In this document: in pieces, positions 59,201 through 64,000 of the stretch
Layout of the letters: every line of letters begins with the position of its first letter
Position numbering within the stretch: the stretch's first letter is position 1
NCBI RefSeq assembly: GCF_018320785.1
Contig: NC_054877.1
Span: forward strand, 7,673,030 to 7,737,029
Reading direction: 5' to 3'
From: Cheilinus undulatus
Taxonomy: Eukaryota > Chordata > Actinopteri > Labriformes > Labridae
Length of the DNA stretch: 64,000 nt
Position numbers and translations under genes: made by a program
The notes under the pieces: generated by a model
Databases searched by the model: none
Told to the model about the DNA's origin: nothing
What the model saw: only the letters and a program-made list of their open reading frames with translations

Positions 59201-60033
59201 GACCCAGAGATAGGGTGTAGAGCTTGGACATCTGGAAGGATCTTGAAGTAGAGCTGCTACTTCTTCACGTTGGAAGAAGCCATTTGAGGTGGTTTGGGCA
59301 TCTGATTAGGATGCCTCCTGGTTGCCTCCCTGTGGAGGTCTTCCGGGCTCTTCAAACTGGAAGGAGACACTGGGGTAGACCCAGAACTCACTGGAGGGAT
59401 TATATATCTCATCTGGCCTGGGAATGCCTCTGAATCCCCCAGGAGGAGCTGGGAAATGTTGCTGGGGAGAGGGATGTCTGGGTTGACTTGCTTAGCCTGC
59501 TGCCACTGTAACCCGACCCCGGATAAGCAGAAGAAAATGGATGGATGGAACTTCAGGACAACTTTCCCTCAGTGCAGACCCACTGCACAACTTACAACTA
59601 GAGATGCACTGCCCAGCTCCAGTAGTCATGTTCCAAGAATTATGAACTCTTTTCAATACAAACTACACTCCAATCATAAACATTATATCAGTTTTTTGTG
59701 GAATACATTTTCTTGATATACTGAGAGAGAAAAGCTGTTAAAAAGTGGTGCCCAGCCTGCTCCGCTGTGTGAGCACACAGTGATACAGTGCATAAAGGAA
59801 GACAGAGATGGAGCTAGGCCAGCAATAATGCACAGGTGGAGGAGTAACAAATATTTCTGCTCTAATGACTAAGAAGTGTTGTCGTTTGTCAAAAGACCCG
59901 CCCCTAAAATATGTCGTTTGATTTGAGCTCCATGACTGTCTAGCTAATCTACTCATGACTCACCCGTTCGACAGAGAACGGATGCTGACCACAGAGAACT
60001 GATGACGGACAGGTAGAGGAGGAGGCGTGGCAT
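52644..60033 (-). CDS. proc: Vitamin-K-dependent protein C-like serine protease, altered activation site
   Basis: Eight exons in phase give 436 residues (human 461): signal/propeptide 1-39 ending RSRR; Gla domain from Ala40 with the standard nine Glu; EGF1 (about 89-120) with the beta-hydroxylation pattern [15 protein letters not shown]2 (about 128-167); linker Cys173; protease domain with His235 (TAAHC), Asp281 (NDIAL) and Ser380 (GDSGGP); Asp374 for Arg/Lys specificity. [17 protein letters not shown] with [14 protein letters not shown] distinguishes protein C from factors VII, IX and X. In the family, liver secretes it; thrombin-thrombomodulin cuts after Arg, and the active form inactivates factors Va and VIIIa. 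Here the expected site reads LLPW/MVAGE, with Trp193 where Arg is expected. It could be a duplicated, divergent teleost copy. Confidence 0.93.
53487..53604 (-). CDS. proc: proc exon 7 (catalytic His)
   Basis: Acceptor TTGCAG, donor GTGAGT. It encodes [20 protein letters not shown], then [19 protein letters not shown]. Confidence 0.95.
54188..54306 (-). CDS. proc: proc exon 6 (activation region)
   Basis: Acceptor CTGCAG, donor GTAACT. It encodes [20 protein letters not shown], then [19 protein letters not shown]. The codon before MVAG is TGG (54235-54233). The only nearby basic residue is the Lys of TKP, which is followed by Pro and is a poor trypsin-type site. Confidence 0.94.
54423..54563 (-). 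CDS. proc: proc exon 5 (EGF2)
   Basis: It encodes [20 protein letters not shown], then [20 protein letters not shown]. Two in-phase acceptors lie 9 nt apart (TTCAG before 54563 and AACAG before 54554), so the start is uncertain by three residues. Confidence 0.88.
54632..55165. mobile_element. Tc1/mariner-type MITE in proc intron 4
   Basis: Its 28-bp terminal inverted repeats, both starting CAGTGCTTAACAAATTTA, differ at only one position. They are flanked by TA on both sides (54630-54631, 55166-55167). The 534-bp interior has no transposase. A short (GGTTAG)n run lies just inside the right repeat. Confidence 0.92.
55225..55810. repeat. Degenerate GGAAATTT/TTTTGG array in proc intron 4
   Basis: About 0.6 kb of variants of GGGAAATTT.CTTGGAAATTTT repeated with drift. 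On the proc transcript strand it is very C- and A/T-rich and G-poor. Open frames rich in Asn-Phe-Lys-Pro on the minus strand are by-products. Confidence 0.75.
56183..56293 (-). CDS. proc: proc exon 4 (EGF1)
   Basis: Acceptor TTTCAG, donor GTGAGT. It encodes [20 protein letters not shown], then [17 protein letters not shown], with six Cys. Confidence 0.95.
56371..56395 (-). CDS. proc: proc exon 3 (25-nt micro-exon)
   Basis: Acceptor TTTCAG, donor GTATGT. It encodes LEFWTVYS plus one base. The size of exactly 25 nt and the FW motif match the aromatic-stack exon of Gla-containing clotting factors. Confidence 0.93.
57545..57860. repeat. Tandem duplication, about 200-bp period, in proc intron 2
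   Basis: GCTTTTAGTGTG ... AAATGTGG.CCAGT...AAACTG.CGCT ... GCAGCCATTG occurs twice (from about 57547 and 57750) with moderate divergence. Confidence 0.6.
58077..58234 (-). CDS. proc: proc exon 2 (propeptide end and Gla domain)
   Basis: Acceptor GCTCAG, donor GTGAGA. It encodes [20 protein letters not shown], then [24 protein letters not shown] precedes mature Ala, and Glu falls at all nine usual Gla positions (6, 7, 14, 16, 19, 20, 25, 26, 29). Confidence 0.96.
58740..59560 (+). mobile_element. Non-LTR retrotransposon 3' fragment (reverse transcriptase)
   Basis: It encodes [20 protein letters not shown] (the YADD-type catalytic box reads FGDD), then [20 protein letters not shown]. After a stop it continues with [20 protein letters not shown] and [19 protein letters not shown]. 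The tail is AAAATGGATGGATGGA. Truncated at 5' and broken by stops, it lies opposite in strand to proc, between proc coding exons 1 and 2. Confidence 0.85.
59964..60033 (-). CDS. proc: proc exon 1 (signal peptide)
   Basis: ATG at 60033-60031; [20 protein letters not shown] then CRT plus one base, a convincing signal sequence. Donor GTGAGT; joins in phase to Val-Phe of exon 2. Confidence 0.88.
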
Positions 60034-60198
60034 GACCTCAGTCAAACCTGCAGCCAATCAAAAACAAGCAAATCAGGTCAGTGTGTTTATATTCACCCTG
60101 TAATGCCAGTATTTATACTGAAATCCATATTGAAATATAGTTTGAGCTATAACTTACCAAGTTAAAGCAGGCCGAAATGATGAACTGTGGCAGTGCTG
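60034..60198 (-). promoter_or_regulatory. Probable proc 5' UTR exon pair
   Basis: An acceptor-like tract ending CTGCAG (AG ends at 60048) precedes the ATG by 14 nt. A perfect donor GTAAGT (60157-60152) lies upstream. Inference: a non-coding first exon ending at 60158 is spliced to 60047. The transcription start is not located. Confidence 0.45.
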
Positions 60199-61339
60199 AA
60201 GACAAAACACAAAAACAACCACGTCTCATGAATCTGTTCAGATTTGGAATGATCTCTCAGCAGCTGCAGCAGTATTGATCTTTTTCAGCTGACACCACAG
60301 AAGCCTCTAAACACACACAACACCACAGACGATCCCCATTTGAACCCACTTGAATTTGAACCCCCACCCCGTCAATGACTGATGCAGCACGGCCAGGAAC
60401 ATGGTTGACATCACGTCCTAAATGGCCATATCATGATGGATGAAGTGGATTCCTGAGATGAGAAATAAGAATTTTTTACTTACGCGTGAAGAAACGAAGT
60501 CACGGACGCAGACGGTTCGCTCTGATTCTACTGTGTTAATGACTAACCGACTGTGTTTACAAAGAGTCCACAGTCTGCAGCTCAACACCGTCTGCCAACA
60601 CTGTCCACATGCACACCAAACTCCCCTTTAACCCCCACCCACTCACCTACACAACATATCACAGCCACGTTTCCCAGAAGTCCAACACTTTCGGAGCTAT
60701 TCCCCTCACATGATGAACCGTTTTCGCTTTAACAGTTGACTCATGAGCTCAGTAGGAAAATAGAGTTTGAGTTTACCAAAAATATGACAAAGTTCTTTAA
60801 AATTTGCTCATCATCCATGTAAGTGAAAGGTTTGATGACAGTCCAGCTGTCCTGTAAGAGAAGCCAAAATATTCAGAGCTCTTTGTAATGACTGGCTGCT
60901 GTTATTTAGGCTCTTTTGACATTATATTAAAAAGGACGGCGCTTTTCTAGCTCCTTTCTACGGAAGAGGATCAAGGCCAGAGATGAAGGAAAAAATAATG
61001 CTGTGCCCTTCTAGAAAATAAGAATTTGATCTTGAAACCCTATTTTAACTGTATTTTCCAAACTTTTACTTTATACTTGATATTTCTACATTTTTCTTGT
61101 CATTTCAACTTTAATTTCTAAGTGCACACCATTATTTTTCCCTCAAGTCTGGTCCTAATTCTCTTCTGTACCTTTCACTTTATAAAATGATCCCCATGAT
61201 GGGCTCTGACATATTGCAACGGTGGCGTATGGAAATATCCAGTATGTAAGATACGCCATTAAAACCTTCATTTTAAGAGCTGGCTACATCCTCTGCACAG
61301 GTGTGACCAATAAATAAGTAAAAAATGTTGAGAATGGGG

Positions 61340-61500
61340 CACAGATGGCCTAGAAGTGAGGTCATGCCCTTTGGCTGGGTTCAAGTCAGGCATGTAGCCT
61401 CTTCCTGTATTCAGTTCCCTGTTATCTCATCCCTATTTCTAAGTCTAATCACTTTTCTATCAGCAATAAAGGCATAAAAAGTTCCCAAATTTTTCAAAAA
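61340..61500 (+). mobile_element. tRNA-derived SINE
   Basis: An A-box-like segment (GGCCTAGAAGTGAGG), a B box (GGTTCAAGTC at about 61379) and a 3' end with AATAAAGGCATAAAAAG followed by an A-rich tail. Confidence 0.75.
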
Positions 61501-61729
61501 AAGAAAGTGCTGAAACATGCGCTGTAATGACCACAAACGCAGTCAGCACTATAAACCACTGCCACAATTCAAAATGCCTCCATTCAAAGCAAGACAAGAT
61601 GCGTTTTGACACAGACCTGGATTGTGGTGCTACTTGCTACCATCTTTTCTCTCTCATTAGATCATAATTATGCATTCAAACACAACAGTGGTATACCGTT
61701 CACTACAACCCTTGTTTTAGCATTTATAG

Positions 61730-62950
61730 GCTGACCCTAGGCCTAACTACTTTACCAGCAGGTAACAGGAAGCTCCTAATGTTAAACAGAGATTGTTCAA
61801 AAGTCAGGCATGCACAGTCTCCATTTGCAAAAATTTGTGATAGTAAATGTGTCATTCTGAAGAGCTCAGTGACTTCAAGCGTGGTACTGTGATGGATTGC
61901 ACCTTTTCGATAAGATGGTTTGTGGAATTTCATCCATGCTGGATATTCCCCAGTCAGCTGTAAGTGATTTATTTGTAAGTGGAAGCGTTAAGGAACAACA
62001 GCAACACAGCCACAAAGCAAAAGACCATGTAAAATCTGACTTACTGTATGTCAATGACTGCTAAGATGCACAGAGAATAAAAGTCTCCAAAGCTCTGCTG
62101 ATTCCATAGTTGAAGACTTCTGAACGTCCACTGGCATGAATGTAAGCACAAAAACGGTGCAGGGGAAGCTTTGAGAGTGGGTTTCCACGGCCGAGCAGCT
62201 GCATGCAAGCCTCACGTCACCAAGTCCAATGCCAAGCGTCGGATAGAGTGATGTAAAGCACACCGACACTGGACTGTGGAGCATGAGGGACATACTCTGT
62301 GGAGTGATGAATCACACTTCTCTGCCTGCAGTCAGATGGGTGAGTCTGGGTTTGGTGGATGCTGGGAGAACGTTACCTGCCTGGCTGCATTGTGCCAACT
62401 GTGAAGTTTGGTGGAGGAGGGATAATAGTATGGGGCTGATTTTCAGGGTTTGGGCTAAGCCCCTTATCTCCAGTGAAGGCCAGTCTTAATGCTTCAACAT
62501 ACTGAAAAATGTTGGACAATGCTATACTTCCAACTGTGTGGAAACAGTTTTAGGAAGGCCCTTTTCAACTCCAACATGACTGTGCTCCAGTGCACAAAGT
62601 GAGGTCTATAAAGACATGGTCTGATGAGTCTGGTGTGGAAGAACTTGACTGGCCCACACAGAGACCTGACCTCAGTCAAACTGAGGACGTCTGAGATGAG
62701 ACTGTGAGCCAGACCTTCATATCCAACATCAGTGCCTGACCTCATAAATGCTCTATAAAATGAATGGGCACAAGTTCCCACAGAAACACTCCAACATCTT
62801 GTGGAAAGCGCTCCAAGCAGAGAGGAGCCTGTTATAGCGGCAAAAGAGAGGTCACCTCCTTCTTAAAATACATGTATTTGAATATAATGTCATTACAGTT
62901 CCTGTTGATGTAATGGTCAAGTAGCCAAATACTTTTGTCCATATATGGTA
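61730..62950 (+). mobile_element. Degenerate Tc1-like transposon, copy F
   Basis: It runs in order through recognisable stretches of this Tc1 family: ELSDFKRGTVMD-like, then the GRAAACKPHVTKSNAKRRIE-like core, the HDCAPVHK catalytic block (near 62575) and the C-terminal part. The right end is AAATACTTTTGTCCATATAT. Many frameshifts; the left terminal repeat is not found. Confidence 0.8.
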
Positions 62951-63950
62951 TTTCCTCCTTCACCCTGAGACATGGTGTTCACACTGACTGGACAGGAATG
63001 GTGTCCAAATAAGTCTTATCATGTTGTGCTGTCTCCAGAGTGGAGTCATGATAAGTGACTTCCTTTGAAGACTTAAAGGGGCTTCTGGGACCATGTTCTG
63101 TATTATTTTTCAACTAGATTACATAATACACATGTGCACATGCAAACAAAGAGTTTAGAGAATGAGGCATCAAATAGCTGTGAGACGTAAGACGATAGAA
63201 AGATATGAGGAGGCCAATGAGATGGACGGAAAATTCCTCAAAGGACAAAATATCCTGCTGCTTTTGTCACAAAGGGTACACTTTCTCAGATTTCATTGAA
63301 CTGAGACTGATTTCCTAACAACTTCCCAAACCAAAAGCAAACTTCAACTGACTGAAAGTAACTCTCAGACTCTTAAAGTGATCGTTCGCACTTTTGGAAT
63401 CCTGAAAAGACGGTTTGTTAAACAAATCTAACAATGAAATGTTTCTACATGCAGTTTTACAAAAGCACAGTCAGTGATGTGAATCTTTCAACTAAGGTTA
63501 GATCATATTCAATCAGCAGACAGTATCATGAACATATGAAGGTTTCTACAGCATGCATATAGTTTAAACTTGAACAAATATTAGTGACTTTTGTGGTTTA
63601 AGTCTTGCTGTAACCGATTCTTTTTCTGAATCCTGAAGTATGTTGTCTCAATACGATCATTTTACAGCTCTTAATAAAACAGCCTCCTACTATCTCAGAC
63701 TGTAAATATCAACCATGTTTAATATTCAGAAAATGGATTAAAAATGGAATAATAGACGTTCAGTGTCGGGGTTATTGGTGTGGATTTAATCCTTAAATAA
63801 AAATTAAGAATGAAAGCATACTATACAAACAAGGTAAGATTTTTAACATAAGTGCCAAAGCAAGGTTTTACTTTGAAAGCATAAGAAGGAAGTGTAAGGA
63901 ATCATGCCATGTTTGTCTTGCCTGTGACATATTCTGCTTATGTGGACATA

Positions 63951-64000
63951 CAATATATTGCCAAAAGTATTCACTCACCATTCCAAATAATTGAAATCAG
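63951..64000 (+). mobile_element. Left end of another Tc1-like transposon, cut by the window edge
   Basis: ATATTGCCAAAAGTATTCAC followed by TCACC is a typical Tc1-family terminal repeat, and the following bases match the usual subterminal sequence. The remainder lies outside. Confidence 0.75.

Larger units (their letters stand above)
60199..64000. other. Region upstream of proc
   Basis: No further gene is recognised. It holds a SINE (61340-61500), a degenerate Tc1-like copy (61730-62950) and the start of another related transposon at the right edge. Open frames in 61724-62781 are transposon-derived or spurious. Confidence 0.65.

Noticed and set aside
1-64000. tRNA, rRNA, CRISPR arrays or viral genes
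   Set aside because: None seen. The only tRNA-like signals are the A/B boxes of the two SINEs, and no regularly spaced repeat-spacer pattern exists.

Overview
The window looks like nuclear DNA of a ray-finned (teleost) fish. It has vertebrate genes split by GT-AG introns, AT-rich intergenic DNA, and many decayed Tc1/mariner, hAT-type, LINE and SINE copies of the kinds common in fish. I see no bacterial, phage or viral genes and no CRISPR array. Five protein-coding genes can be read exon by exon. Family names rest on my recognition of conserved protein blocks; no database search was run.

Layout: (1) 1-5400, + strand: the last five coding exons of cyclin Y (ccny); the 5' half lies off the left edge. 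(2) 9306-12769, +: a two-exon connexin, gjd4, whose short first coding exon is easily missed. ccny next to gjd4 is also the arrangement on human chromosome 10p11. (3) 22173-33499, +: vcpip1, the VCP/p97-interacting OTU deubiquitinase, in three coding exons, with a promoter rich in CRE-like sites and possibly a very long 3' UTR reaching about 40.93 kb. (4) 43902-45769, +: dusp28, a small atypical dual-specificity phosphatase, three exons. (5) 52644-60033, - strand: a protein C (proc) gene of eight coding exons in the classical order of vitamin-K-dependent clotting proteases: signal/propeptide, Gla, 25-nt micro-exon, EGF1, EGF2, activation region, His exon, Asp/Ser exon.

The genes are unrelated in function (cell-cycle kinase activation, gap junction, Golgi membrane fusion and ubiquitin editing, phosphatase, anticoagulation) and do not form a pathway.

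The rest is mostly repeats. At least six degenerate Tc1-like copies are visible, one split by a later insertion that contains a hAT-like element. There are several terminal-inverted-repeat elements with recognisable target duplications (14118-14419, 7013-7554, 54632-55165, 37269-38329), two LINE 3' ends, two tRNA-derived SINEs, an interstitial TTAGGG tract, a (TA)30 microsatellite, and two long degenerate strand-asymmetric arrays (50.84-51.93 kb and 55.2-55.8 kb).

The most interesting observation is in proc. The catalytic triad and the full set of Gla glutamates are intact, but the residue before the expected activation cleavage is Trp (TGG) instead of Arg/Lys. One CpG transition could explain it, and it would leave a zymogen with no normal thrombin-type cleavage site. 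I found no clearly new multi-gene system.
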